Shown one piece after another: positions 32,610-39,593 of a stretch of 64,000 nucleotides of DNA. The notes beneath the pieces were generated by a model. That model saw only the letters and a list, made by a program, of their open reading frames with translations. It was not told the origin of the DNA and ran no database searches. This stretch comes from a virus, in IMG/VR virus record IMGVR_UViG_3300005253_000144, positions 38,175 through 102,174 of that record. The stretch is one strand, 5' to 3'. Numbering within the stretch: the first letter of the stretch is position 1; each line of letters starts with the position of its first letter. The translations under genes and the position numbers were made by a program.

Positions 32610-32936
32610 TCACCTCATTTGTAGGATTGTCCAGATTGCGATTAAATGGAATGCTTGGTCATCCATTTGTTGAGCATATAGCTTTTCCTCATCATTGCCA
32701 ATTAAACGACTCCACCAATAGCCTAGCCGGAAGCCATCGATAATTGCATGGCTAATCGCAATGAAAAGAATTTGTGCGAGAGAAAATCCCAAGACCACAA
32801 ATGGTAATGATGTAATCAAAACGTGTAGTATTAGGATATAAAATTCCTTCTGTTTTCGTTTCCTCAAATAGGCCGTATTAAATAGCCAGTCCCCAATTAT
32901 GTGTGCGATTAATGCCTTTGAAAACATTGCTTCCAT
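32610..32936 (-). CDS. DUF3307-like membrane protein
   Basis: About 108 aa from ATG 32936 (or 32927). Upstream the frame runs through tRNA-Asn and is discarded. HIIGDWLFNTAYLRKRK, hydrophobic segments at ~38-60 and the motif AISHAIIDGFRLGYWW are typical of DUF3307 inner-membrane proteins, which occur in phages and bacteria with unknown role. Confidence 0.7.
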   Translation of the reverse strand: MEAMFSKALIAHIIGDWLFNTAYLRKRKQKEFYILILHVLITSLPFVVLGFSLAQILFIAISHAIIDGFRLGYWWSRLIGNDEEKLYAQQMDDQAFHLIAIWTILQMR

Positions 32937-32938
32937 AG

Positions 32939-33011
32939 CTGCCACGGAAGGATTTGAACCTTCAACCTCGCGATTAACAGTCGCACGCTCCACCAATTGA
33001 GCTACATGGCA
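32939..33011 (-). tRNA. tRNA-Asn (GTT)
   Basis: 73 nt without encoded CCA. Acceptor TGCCATG pairs with CGTGGCA 7 of 7 (one G-U), U8-A9, D stem GCTC/GAGC, and anticodon loop TGTTAAT with GTT. T arm AAGG ... CCTT around TTCAAAT. A normal cloverleaf. Confidence 0.92.
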
Positions 33012-33029
33012 ATGGTGACAGACCGCGAC

Positions 33030-33178
33030 CTCGATTACGGCCAGCACCTCACGAGACGGAGTACGCTACTTTTGAGACCTGTGCTGAATGGCCGCTTCCA
33101 ACACATGGTAGCAATTCCACTGGCGGCCGGGACAGTATAGGAATCTCACTTAAGCCTCACTGGTTTTCCGGCGGCCTG
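33030..33178 (-). other. Structured spacer between tRNA-Asn and tRNA-Met
   Basis: No gene. GGCCAGCAC (33039-33047) and GTGCTG-AAT-GGCC (ending ~33094) form one hairpin. A second potential structure spans 33124-33178 with GACAG/CTGTC and nested GC-rich repeats. They may be processing signals of the tRNA transcript or part of a larger RNA. Confidence 0.35.
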
Positions 33179-33182
33179 TCAA

Positions 33183-33258
33183 TAGCGGAGGCGGGAATCG
33201 AACCCGCGTAGGTCCAGGTTATGAGCCTGGCAAGCAAGCCAACATGCTCAACTCCGCG
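33183..33258 (-). tRNA. tRNA-Met-type (CAT)
   Basis: 76 nt. Anticodon stem CCAGG/CCTGG with loop CTCATAA, T arm GCGGG/CCCGC around TTCGATT. Six acceptor pairs form; position 1-72 is C-U and unpaired, an initiator-like feature, but the stem lacks the three G-C pairs typical of initiators. It could also be a tRNA-Ile2 if C34 is modified. Confidence 0.88.
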
Positions 33259-33331
33259 ATGTTGAGAGGGCAAGCACATAGGGGTTATGTAAAAATAAAA
33301 ATACTATGTGCCCATTCGTTGGCCCTCTCAG

Positions 33332-33405
33332 TCAGGATGGTAGGATTTGAACCTACGCCCTCCTGGTCCCAAACCAGGCGTTCCACCGGACTGAACTACA
33401 CCCTG
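33332..33405 (-). tRNA. tRNA-Pro (TGG)
   Basis: 74 nt. Acceptor CAGGGTG/CATCCTG, anticodon stem CCTGG/CCAGG with loop TTTGGGA, T arm GTAGG/CCTAC around TTCAAAT. A normal cloverleaf without encoded CCA. Confidence 0.92.
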
Positions 33406-33429
33406 AATGTTAGACAAAAGATAGTCTTT

Positions 33430-33696
33430 TTAATTCTCTAGCGAAAGACGGATAATGTACAACTCTTCCTTCATATTCTTTACCTCTTTAACCTGCCTCG
33501 CAATTTTGCCAGCCAAGGGACATAGCTCTGATATAGGCTCTTTTTCACTCCCAGAGGTCGTCGAGGTTAGCTGTATGGATATTGCGTTTTCCAACCGTGT
33601 ACGCAATTCATCAATTGCTGGACGTAACTCAGCCAGTGCATCCTCTAAATATGAAATCTGAGCCGTTACTTGTGATTCTTGTACTGCTTCGTTCAT
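33430..33696 (-). CDS. Small coiled-coil protein
   Basis: 88 aa, ATG 33696 with AAAGGA upstream. Two helical heptad regions (ISYLEDALAELRPAIDELR; IARQVKEVKNMKEELYIIR) flank a Ser/Thr turn. Function unknown. A structured leader (33738-33860) lies just upstream on its message. Confidence 0.55.
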   Translation of the reverse strand: MNEAVQESQVTAQISYLEDALAELRPAIDELRTRLENAISIQLTSTTSGSEKEPISELCPLAGKIARQVKEVKNMKEELYIIRLSLEN

Positions 33697-33737
33697 TTTG
33701 ATATCCTTTCAAATAAATTTCGTTTAGATACTCAGAT

Positions 33738-33860
33738 GGTGGCGGCAGCCAGGCCTCGCACGGTTTCAACCTGGGTCACTTTCAACATTCGTCTGCCGGC
33801 TATCCTCCCGTGCTCTGGGAGTCTTGATTACTCGTAACGCTTTAGTCGCCTTCCGCCACC
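33738..33860 (-). promoter_or_regulatory. Structured leader element A (stem GGTGGCGG/CCGCCACC)
   Basis: Ends pair over 8 bp. Inside, CTCCC/GGGAG and CCAGG/CCTGG hairpins are possible. It lies in the 5' region of the gene at 33430. The flanks match element B at 35310-35386, also upstream of a gene: GGATATT, then GTGGTGGCGG, on the minus strand. Possible cis-regulatory RNA or degenerate tRNA; unresolved. Confidence 0.45.
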
Positions 33861-33878
33861 ACTTGAATATCCTTCTTA

Positions 33879-34105
33879 TTGGATGCTCACTATGGGCGAG
33901 GAAGGGCTGACACCTATCGCCTTCGCCCATCCTCTCATTCTCTCTGGGCGTTATCCCGCTCTAATCAGGAAAACTTACGTATGCTTTACCGATTGCAGTT
34001 CAAACCCCTGCAACTAGGTAAACAGCCTTGATAGGATTTCCGTTACTAAGGGGCCTCTGTCAGACTAGAGCAACACGCCACTATATGCCCATAGTGAGCA
34101 TCCAA
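33879..34105. ncRNA. Candidate structured RNA closed by a 19-bp inverted repeat
   Basis: The 19 bases 33879-33897 pair perfectly with 34087-34105. The ~190-nt interior has no credible ORF and contains further helices, for example TTGCAG/CTGCAA over a 9-nt loop near 33995-34015. Strand is uncertain but neighbours and promoter are on minus. It lies in a tRNA cluster, where phages often carry large ncRNAs. Confidence 0.55.
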
Positions 34106-34124
34106 ATGTTAATGTTCTGGGGAG

Positions 34125-34197
34125 ATTGAATATCCAGGAAAGCGGTGGGATGAAATGTTGGCCGCATCCCATCCCGCCGCCGTCTCGGACATTCAAT
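34125..34197 (-). other. Compound hairpin
   Basis: ATTGAATATCC pairs with GGACATTCAAT, enclosing a GC-rich stem (GCGG-TGGGATG with CATCCCA ... CCGC). Part of the same non-coding block. Confidence 0.6.
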
Positions 34198-34201
34198 TTG
34201 T

Positions 34202-34256
34202 GAGGGGGAAGGCCAGCTAACAAAGATTGTAAGTCTAATGCTTAGCCTTCCCCCTC
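34202..34256 (-). other. Strong hairpin downstream of the permuted tRNA
   Basis: An 11-bp perfect stem (GAGGGGGAAGG with its complement) continues with CTAA/TTAG. No T tract follows. It may protect the 3' end of the permuted tRNA precursor or belong to the larger RNA. Confidence 0.65.
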
Positions 34257-34327
34257 TGTTGTAAACAAGGGCTTCCCTGCCCTTGCATACTGTGCGGGTA
34301 TTGTGATTAACGATTGCGCCAATTTCT

Positions 34328-34432
34328 ATACCGATGCTCTATCGACTGAGCTACGGACCCCAATATAAACAAACCATTCTTGATTTGCTTATGGAGGGTC
34401 CAGTGGGACTCAAACCCACGACCTTCGGTTCT
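34328..34432 (-). tRNA. Circularly permuted tRNA gene (3' half before 5' half)
   Basis: On the minus strand the 3' half (34429-34395) comes first: ACCGA anticodon-stem strand, AGGTC variable loop, GTGGG/CCCAC T stem with TTTGAGT, acceptor TGGACCC and T73. After a 34-nt linker comes the 5' half (34360-34330): acceptor GGGTCCG, U8-A9, D stem GCTC/GAGC, then TCGGT. Across the break, acceptor pairs 7 of 7 (one G-U) and anticodon stem 5 of 5. The anticodon loop is the opening point, so the anticodon is not certain. The outer flanks pair with each other (34295-34323 with 34434-34456), extending the anticodon stem. No full colinear tRNA exists here. Confidence 0.82.
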
Positions 34433-34519
34433 CATTGCTGTCGTTTATCACACCCGTGGGTGCTGACGCTATTGGAGTAATACGCTTATCTGATTCTTAA
34501 GCGGAGGCTCACAATAACG

Positions 34520-35275
34520 TTACTCCTTAATTTCTCGGGTCTCGATATAGGCAAACAGCTTTGCGGCCATGCCGATGCTATCAGGTTTTGTTTCGATGTC
34601 ATTGGCACGCTGCCGCGCCTTTTTGACTTCATATAACAAATTGTCAAGGCGCCCCAATCGGTCCCGCTTGTCCACAATGGTTATCATACCGGATTGGCTG
34701 ACGGTTTCCCATTCGCCAACTTTGGCATCCTCGTTGTAGGGTTGTACCTGCGCCGGATGTTCAAGCGTGGCCTCATACAAGACATGGGTTTTCATTTGTT
34801 TCTTCATTCGGTTGGTAATAACCGGGTCAGAAACATAGATACCCTTTTGCTCATCGAAATCCCATTTTTGACCGGGAGGAAGCGTGGGGATGGCTTCATA
34901 AACCCTGCGTAATTCTGCCAGCTTCCCTTCCAGATTCAGCAATGCTGTGGCTGGCAATTCTCCAAGCAGTGGCGTGCCATCAATTAATATCGTGTCCCTA
35001 GCTTCGGTATTGGCAATTTCTTTACCAACCGATACGTCAATCCAGGCACCGACTTGCTCAAAGACGCGCGCCAACTCTGCCTCTACCGTAGTAGCAAGTT
35101 CAGTGTGCTCTTCCGGGTAAGTATCCTCTCCCTCAACAATCAACTGATATTTGCGGAACTGCCCCAAGAAATGGGCTTGTCCCGCATCAAATAATCCCCG
35201 GACCTCATTGATTATTGCTGTCGCCTTACCTCGCAAATCCGGTTCAACCGCTAATAGTTCGTACAACTTTGTCAT
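34520..35275 (-). CDS. Conserved phage hypothetical protein
   Basis: 251 aa, AAAGGAG 9 nt before the ATG. Begins TKLYELLAVEPDLRGKA, a start typical of a family widespread in phages, with helical N-terminal half, a central TPLLGELPATALLNLEGKL and C-terminal DKRDRLGRLDNLLYEVKKAR. Function unknown. It is the first gene after the promoter at 35412 and leader element B, and is followed directly by the permuted tRNA. Confidence 0.65.
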   Translation of the reverse strand: MTKLYELLAVEPDLRGKATAIINEVRGLFDAGQAHFLGQFRKYQLIVEGEDTYPEEHTELATTVEAELARVFEQVGAWIDVSVGKEIANTEARDTILIDGTPLLGELPATALLNLEGKLAELRRVYEAIPTLPPGQKWDFDEQKGIYVSDPVITNRMKKQMKTHVLYEATLEHPAQVQPYNEDAKVGEWETVSQSGMITIVDKRDRLGRLDNLLYEVKKARQRANDIETKPDSIGMAAKLFAYIETREIKE

Positions 35276-35309
35276 GCTGAAACTCCTTTCGTTAATTGGG
35301 TGCTCAACT

Positions 35310-35386
35310 GGTGGCGTGTCGGTTTCTCACCGACGGCAACGCGCTGTTGATATTCACCAATCCGCTATATGCTTTCCGCCGCCACC
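35310..35386 (-). promoter_or_regulatory. Structured leader element B (stem GGTGGCG/CGCCACC)
   Basis: 77 nt closed by 7 perfect pairs. A GTCGG/CCGAC hairpin with a 7-nt loop and CAAC/GTTG lie inside. Length and ends recall a tRNA, but position 8 is not U, the T stem is off by one base and no anticodon arm forms. It shares flanks with element A. It lies between the 35412 promoter and the ATG at 35275. Confidence 0.5.
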
Positions 35387-35411
35387 ACCTCAATATCCAA
35401 AGTGAATGACA

Positions 35412-35440
35412 AATATATCACTTACGCTATATATAGTCAA
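35412..35440 (-). promoter_or_regulatory. Consensus promoter with TATAGCG spacer
   Basis: TTGACT, 17 bp, TATATT on the minus strand. The spacer contains TATAGCG. It should drive leader B, the gene at 34520, the permuted tRNA and perhaps the tRNA cluster. Confidence 0.8.
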
Positions 35441-35976
35441 CCCTGATTATCATTAAATATCAACCCCATCCCTATATCTCTATAATTTTCAATAGGATAT
35501 CCGAGGTCTGTTAGCACCCCTGTAAAATAAGCCAACGTATTTGGGTGACAGTAATTCCAGCGGTCGATATTTTTCTTAAGCCATATGCTCATATCCCAGC
35601 CCCCGGTATACTCCCTTGATGCGCCAAGTAAGTCAGCCACCCATTCGCGCACATAGGCTTCCGGCATTGGGACTGCCCCATGTGCCCACTCAAATATCCC
35701 TACGGTAGTCCAGTATTCGGGATGATGCTTATTGTTTTTTTGGTGGTGCATCCATGCTTTGATAAACGCGTCAGGATATTTTTTTCTGCCACCGGGCAAT
35801 TTATAGTTTTTAGCATAATTCACAAATTCGACCGGCATGAACTTTGTCCAATCATGAATCAGTAACCGCCAGAAAGTTATACCCCCAACTATTTTCCATC
35901 CGGCCCAAAACACAAACGCCTTATGCCGGACAGTGCTTAATAAATATTGAATTATTGCTTTTGATATTTCCATCAT
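35437..35976 (-). CDS. DUF5662-like protein
   Basis: 179 aa from ATG 35976, overlapping the upstream stop (ATGA). HKAFVFWAGWKI, LLIHDWTKFMPVEF, AWMHHQKNNKHHPEYW and VADLLGAS are the ordered blocks of the DUF5662 family. The conserved His and Asp residues suggest metal binding and perhaps a hydrolase like HD proteins, but activity is unknown. It is the last gene of the long 35.4-44.5 kb operon. Confidence 0.75.
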   Translation of the reverse strand: MMEISKAIIQYLLSTVRHKAFVFWAGWKIVGGITFWRLLIHDWTKFMPVEFVNYAKNYKLPGGRKKYPDAFIKAWMHHQKNNKHHPEYWTTVGIFEWAHGAVPMPEAYVREWVADLLGASREYTGGWDMSIWLKKNIDRWNYCHPNTLAYFTGVLTDLGYPIENYRDIGMGLIFNDNQG

Positions 35977-36338
35977 GAGATATTCGCAGCCCTGCACCTT
36001 TCTATCCACTCAATCTTCGCAGCCATTAAATCATTCGGGCGTATGCTTGAGTCGCTACTTGCATTCATGACTTCCAGCCCTTCAATTAATAAGGTGGAGC
36101 GTTGCAGGCATTCTGCATTTGAATATTCTAACGCATGGCCGCAATCATCCGCGTGACCTTCATCTTTTGGGAAGCCGCAGGATGTACAGGCAATGACATA
36201 CCCATCATTTTCTTCAGTTAGTTCATAGCCATAGTTGCGCAATTCTTCCTGTAAAATCTTTGTCTTTGCCAACGCCGCCCTGTACCTTTGTAGCTTGTCT
36301 TCGTTTTCGCTCATTGGTTGCCTCGCTTTCTCACTCAT
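35973..36338 (-). CDS. Hypothetical protein with zinc motif
   Basis: 121 aa from ATG 36338 (ATGA overlap; GAGG upstream). A coiled N-terminus (LQRYRAALAKTKILQEEL) and CTSCGFPKDEGHADDCGH, likely one zinc site, then a helix (AECLQRSTLLIEGLEVM). Unknown. Confidence 0.5.
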   Translation of the reverse strand: MSEKARQPMSENEDKLQRYRAALAKTKILQEELRNYGYELTEENDGYVIACTSCGFPKDEGHADDCGHALEYSNAECLQRSTLLIEGLEVMNASSDSSIRPNDLMAAKIEWIERCRAANIS

Positions 36339-36604
36339 CACTTGTCCTCTATTGTACATGGCATTGTTTCAGGGTCAACCTTTATTATATTGAATACGGT
36401 CCCATCATGAAACGATATTGTTCCTGGCGATTTCCCATGCCCACAACAACAGCCGCCAGTATAAAGTCCCGCATCATTTAATGCCTTTATATATGGCGCA
36501 AGACACTTATCAATCCCTTTTACAGCCCACCGGAATTTTCCTGTGTAACTGCACCTTGCCGGGATAGGTACATTCAAAACAACGTTATCGCCCCAGTCAC
36601 ACAT
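36338..36604 (-). CDS. Conserved phage protein (MCDWGD family)
   Basis: 88 aa. MCDWGDNVVLNVPIPA, then KGIDKCLAPYIKALNDAGLYTGGCCCGHGKSPG and a final ISFHDG is a small phage family seen in many actinophage and metagenomic phages. The CCGHGK segment may bind a ligand or metal. Function unknown. Confidence 0.65.
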   Translation of the reverse strand: MCDWGDNVVLNVPIPARCSYTGKFRWAVKGIDKCLAPYIKALNDAGLYTGGCCCGHGKSPGTISFHDGTVFNIIKVDPETMPCTIEDK

Positions 36605-36674
36605 CTTCTTTCCTTTGGAGGGCGTTTTCTACCCAATGCGTTACTTCATTACTTGGCATTGCCTCATTACACAT
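36597..36674 (-). CDS. 25-codon ORF
   Basis: ATG 36674 opens MCNEAMPSNEVTHWVENALQ and ends overlapping the next start (ATGTGTGA). Lies in an otherwise empty 86-bp gap of the operon. Weak SD. Confidence 0.38.
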   Translation of the reverse strand: MCNEAMPSNEVTHWVENALQRKEDV

Positions 36675-36689
36675 GTCGGCTAAATGAAA

Positions 36690-37235
36690 TCACCCCGTAC
36701 CTTCAACGTTTTCTCCATCAGCATCCAATCCAAAGTCGTATACGGCCATCCAAAGCATTGCATTATCTAGTAAAACAAAATAGAATGTGGGTTTATGCCT
36801 TGGCAACTCTTTCTCTACGTCTTTCCAAAGCCACGCCCCATCCAACTCCGCTATGCGCCCCTGTGCCTCTTTTAGCTTTTTATTCCTGTCCACTTTGTCA
36901 TTATGCCATTTCAATCCTTGGCTTTTTAGCCTACTCTGCACCTTTGCTAATTCTATCTTATTGTCTACAGCAGCCGCGATTACGCTATCTCTAACTCTCC
37001 GCGCCTCTTCTAGCTCATTTTTATCAATTTCGTAGTCATTCTTCCATTCTACAAACCGCTCCAATGATTCTGCCCACCCTTTCTGCGCCTCTGCTAGTTG
37101 CTCATGTAATTTAAATGCCTTTCCTTGCCAATAAGTTCTATCTGTGCCTACCCCAGCTAGTTGCTCCCGTAGTTTGGCGTTTTCTTTGCGCAGTTCATCA
37201 ATTATTACTTCTTTATTAGTTCTGTCATCAGCCAT
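36690..37235 (-). CDS. Coiled-coil protein with DUF551-like C-terminus
   Basis: 181 aa from ATG 37235. Residues ~5-125 are a long charged coiled coil (VIIDELRKENAKLREQLAG ...). The end, KDVEKELPRHKPTFYFVLLD, resembles the start of the DUF551 unit found complete at 42871. Probable modular phage protein. Confidence 0.5.
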   Translation of the reverse strand: MADDRTNKEVIIDELRKENAKLREQLAGVGTDRTYWQGKAFKLHEQLAEAQKGWAESLERFVEWKNDYEIDKNELEEARRVRDSVIAAAVDNKIELAKVQSRLKSQGLKWHNDKVDRNKKLKEAQGRIAELDGAWLWKDVEKELPRHKPTFYFVLLDNAMLWMAVYDFGLDADGENVEGTG

Positions 37236-37247
37236 CACTCACCGCCT

Positions 37248-37619
37248 TTAGCCACTATCGTTGCTTTTTGCCTTGCCTGTCCCCCTCACGGCATTTTTGA
37301 ACTCCCTCATCCTGTCAATCAATGGCGGTACTGTTTCCGCACCGCCCGCCAATTCCCCTCGCTGAATCGCCTCCACAATCTCCACCCCCTCCGCTATCTG
37401 CTTTTCTAACATAAGACTTTTGGTAAAATAGTGAGTTGACCAATCTTTTGCTTTTATAAGCTGCCCTTCTACTTCGGCTATCCCCACGGCTTGGGTGTCC
37501 ACTAGATCAAGAAGTTTGTTTCCAATTTCTAGCAGGGTCGATTCGGCCTCGCTTTCAACCCTAAGCAACTTGTTCATTGCCTCTAGCTCGTCGCGTATCT
37601 CTTCCAACCGCTTATTCAT
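37248..37619 (-). CDS. Coiled-coil hypothetical protein
   Basis: 123 aa, almost all helical. The first 10 residues MNKRLEEIRD and their DNA (29 nt identical) recur inside the gene at 40891, a shared module in this operon. It overlaps the upstream gene by 8 bases. Confidence 0.5.
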   Translation of the reverse strand: MNKRLEEIRDELEAMNKLLRVESEAESTLLEIGNKLLDLVDTQAVGIAEVEGQLIKAKDWSTHYFTKSLMLEKQIAEGVEIVEAIQRGELAGGAETVPPLIDRMREFKNAVRGTGKAKSNDSG

Positions 37620-37872
37620 TGCGCGCCTCCAGCATTTCTTTTAGTCTATCCGATGCCCAACGAACTAGCTCTTTTGAACTAATGGGGACTGCTCCAAGTT
37701 TTATCGCTTTCTCATACAAATCCGCTACGACATCAATATGTTCAATTCCGGTATGGTGAACTGGCAAATCTAACTTCTTGCTAAATTCGATCAGTTCGAG
37801 TATATCGTCCGCAACCAGGAATGCGGTAGGAGTTCTGGCAAATGTATCAACTGGGGCAATATATTTACTCAT
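37612..37872 (-). CDS. Hypothetical protein
   Basis: 86 aa, helical C-terminus (SSKELVRWASDRLKEMLEARN). No family recognised. Confidence 0.5.
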   Translation of the reverse strand: MSKYIAPVDTFARTPTAFLVADDILELIEFSKKLDLPVHHTGIEHIDVVADLYEKAIKLGAVPISSKELVRWASDRLKEMLEARNE

Positions 37873-37882
37873 CGTCTATTTT

Positions 37883-38137
37883 TTAATAGGGGTTTTCTAT
37901 CTTTAGATCTCCGTCCATCCACGCGTGTTCTTCTGCTTCGCTTTCTAATATTACTCCATCTCTTTTCGCCTTCCTTTTACACTTCTCGCAATAAACAACA
38001 TGGCTAACGGTATTTGCAAACCCGCCTTCGTCCCAGTCAATATCCTTTGTGGCTATCGCACACGAGATATTAGCAAATCCATTAATATCAAATTCTTCGG
38101 AAACATCATGCCCACAAGTCCCAATCATACTACCCAT
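37883..38137 (-). CDS. Hypothetical protein with zinc motif
   Basis: 84 aa from ATG 38137, overlapping the upstream stop by 8 bases. IGTCGHDVSEEF and VVYCEKCKRKAK form a likely two-part zinc site. Confidence 0.5.
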   Translation of the reverse strand: MGSMIGTCGHDVSEEFDINGFANISCAIATKDIDWDEGGFANTVSHVVYCEKCKRKAKRDGVILESEAEEHAWMDGDLKIENPY

Positions 38138-38474
38138 CGTCTGCTGCCTCGCTTTCATTCCATCTAGCAACGCACTCCTCACAATATCCCCGCTCACCTA
38201 TCGGGCTTAATCCCCAATAGTAGCACGCACTACACGAACGCGGATCATCAATAACATGTGCAATACCAGCCGCCAATTTGTCTTTGTCCGCTTCTTCAAA
38301 AAGCCAATCCTTATCCCGAAGCCACCTTACAGCACCGTCAATATATTCATCTACAATCATAAGGTGCCCTGTCCCCCAGCCCTCCCTACCGGCTTCCCGT
38401 GCAGTATTCGCGAATACCAGTATAGCCCCTTCTTCTGATCCCCCACTGCGGGAATAATACATATAGGCTCTCAT
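38130..38474 (-). CDS. Hypothetical protein with C-terminal four-Cys motif
   Basis: 114 aa from ATG 38474 (ATGA overlap). First two thirds alpha/beta (AYMYYSRSGGSEEGAILVFA); the end SCSACYYWG ... YCEECVARW binds zinc. Unknown. Confidence 0.5.
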   Translation of the reverse strand: MRAYMYYSRSGGSEEGAILVFANTAREAGREGWGTGHLMIVDEYIDGAVRWLRDKDWLFEEADKDKLAAGIAHVIDDPRSCSACYYWGLSPIGERGYCEECVARWNESEAADDG

Positions 38475-38674
38475 CACTCCTCCCGCTTGTGGCCGTCACA
38501 GACCATGTAGCCGGTTCTGGCTATCCACATAAGACTATTTTCCCTATCCCTTTGGCAATATACTTTGTCATTGTATCGCTTATCTTTCCCCAGAATAGCA
38601 GAAGAGCCGTGGGCGCAATTTACACAACACTTTGCTTCTCTATAGTCTATTGGTTTTTTTAATTTCCTGCTCAT
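38474..38674 (-). CDS. Small Cys-rich phage protein
   Basis: 66 aa from ATG 38674. CCVNCAHGS ... VYCQRD ... YMVCDGHKR is a phage zinc-finger pattern; a relative with the same ending (VCDGHRSE) is at 41540. Confidence 0.55.
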   Translation of the reverse strand: MSRKLKKPIDYREAKCCVNCAHGSSAILGKDKRYNDKVYCQRDRENSLMWIARTGYMVCDGHKREE

Positions 38675-38675
38675 A

Positions 38676-38912
38676 TCACTTGTCCTCCTCAATTCTTACA
38701 CCAGCAAACAACATGCTCATATTCTTTCCGTAAATATCAACCAGCTTTTGGCACGTTCTCAATGACGGCAAAGTCCTGTCCCGCTCAATGTCACTCAGAA
38801 ACGAAACGGATAAGCCAGTTCTTACCGCGGCTGCCCGTAACGTGGTTGTGTGCTTCTGCTTCCTCCACATTCTCAGCCGTTTGCCTACAGTCGTATAACT
38901 GGTTACACTCAT
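38676..38912 (-). CDS. Cro/C1-type repressor-like HTH protein
   Basis: 78 aa from ATG 38912. GKRLRMWRKQK, LRAAAVRTGLSVSFLSDIE and LPSLRTCQKLVDIY give the complete five-helix XRE fold with no extra domain. It may repress operon promoters such as 44517. Its ATG overlaps the previous stop (ATGA). Confidence 0.8.
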   Translation of the reverse strand: MSVTSYTTVGKRLRMWRKQKHTTTLRAAAVRTGLSVSFLSDIERDRTLPSLRTCQKLVDIYGKNMSMLFAGVRIEEDK

Positions 38913-39136
38913 CACTTGTCCTCTGGGGATGCCTCGTGCATTATCTTCAGTGCTTCCGGCATTTCTGGTAAATATCTTGGCCTCATGTCACCAACCATCA
39001 ATGCCAACTGTGAGTGCATCTTACACAGATACTTCAATCCAAGCAATGGATTTTCACATTCGCATTCTGCCATTATTCCATAGGGCTTACATTCATCATG
39101 GTCACACGGCACAGTTTCTCTATATGGCTTGCTCAC
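38912..39136 (-). CDS. Small Cys-rich hypothetical protein
   Basis: 74 aa from GTG 39136 (GAGG 6 nt upstream). The longer ATG frame to 39202 only reads the upstream gene out of frame. CDHDECKPYG and CECENPLLG ... LCKMH look like metal ligands. Confidence 0.5.
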   Translation of the reverse strand: MSKPYRETVPCDHDECKPYGIMAECECENPLLGLKYLCKMHSQLALMVGDMRPRYLPEMPEALKIMHEASPEDK

Positions 39137-39440
39137 CGCTCGCCTCCAATACTGCCAATAGTGCCTTTGCGTACATGCCCGGTTTGTAAGAACCCAAAAC
39201 AAGGTTCAAGTGGAACGCAGGCATATCAACATAACCATCCGGCACAGGAATAAGACTAATAAGAGCTTCCTTAAATATATTCAACCTAGAGTTGCTCCGC
39301 ACCCACTCCAATATTATCCCGTCACTTTCCCAAGAGGGCGCACTGTCGAATTTGGGAAATGCATTTCCGTACCCGCCATAACCCCCGTTAACGTTTCTTC
39401 CCAACACCACCACCGCTATGCGTATGTCATTCTTGGTCAT
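39120..39440 (-). CDS. Hypothetical protein, paralog of 42301
   Basis: 106 aa. NDIRIAVVVLG, then DSAPSWESDGIILEWVR and ALLAVLEASGE. The same blocks occur at 42301-42711, with DNA identities of 44 and 33 nt. The arrangement is typical of a phage family of unknown role. Confidence 0.55.
   Translation of the reverse strand: MTKNDIRIAVVVLGRNVNGGYGGYGNAFPKFDSAPSWESDGIILEWVRSNSRLNIFKEALISLIPVPDGYVDMPAFHLNLVLGSYKPGMYAKALLAVLEASGEQAI
39132..39164. repeat. 33-nt direct repeat (partner 42304-42336)
   Basis: Identical 33 bases cover the end of the 39120 gene and the SD/GTG start region of the next gene; the same holds at 42304-42336. Confidence 0.9.
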
Positions 39441-39577
39441 TTTGGTTTTCCCCTATCGGCTAACTTACTTGGCCAACCAACAAGTTGAATACGTAGTCCA
39501 TCAGAATATTTCACGTCAATATCCAGCATCCCCAAAGACAGCAGCCACACACCAAGCCATAAAATTGTTCTACCCAT
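39437..39577 (-). CDS. 46-aa membrane protein
   Basis: ATG 39577 with AGGAG upstream. TILWLGVWLLSLGML is a hydrophobic segment at the N-terminus, followed by a polar part. The stop overlaps the next ATG (ATGA). Confidence 0.55.
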   Translation of the reverse strand: MGRTILWLGVWLLSLGMLDIDVKYSDGLRIQLVGWPSKLADRGKPK

Positions 39578-39593
39578 CGCTCACTCTCCTGTA

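Noticed and set aside
32937-33047. Upstream extension of the DUF3307 gene
   Set aside because: The extra N-terminal codons read through tRNA-Asn; the amino-acid string is the usual translation of a tRNA gene.
33738-34256. Naming the structured region GOLLD or ROOL
   Set aside because: Context fits, yet no family-specific motif could be verified without a covariance search.
34293-34520. Firm call of a permuted group I intron around the permuted tRNA
   Set aside because: A GGTAT/ATACC pairing near the 5' cut site recalls a P1 helix, but I could not find convincing P3/P7 core elements or a terminal G at the 3' site, so it stays a hypothesis.
35310-35386. Element B as a complete tRNA
   Set aside because: Length and acceptor pairing fit, but U8, the T-stem register and any anticodon arm are missing on both strands.
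39137-39202. ATG-started extension of the gene at 38912
   Set aside because: It overlaps the previous gene by 83 bases; the GTG at 39136 has the SD. The same applies to 42309-42362.
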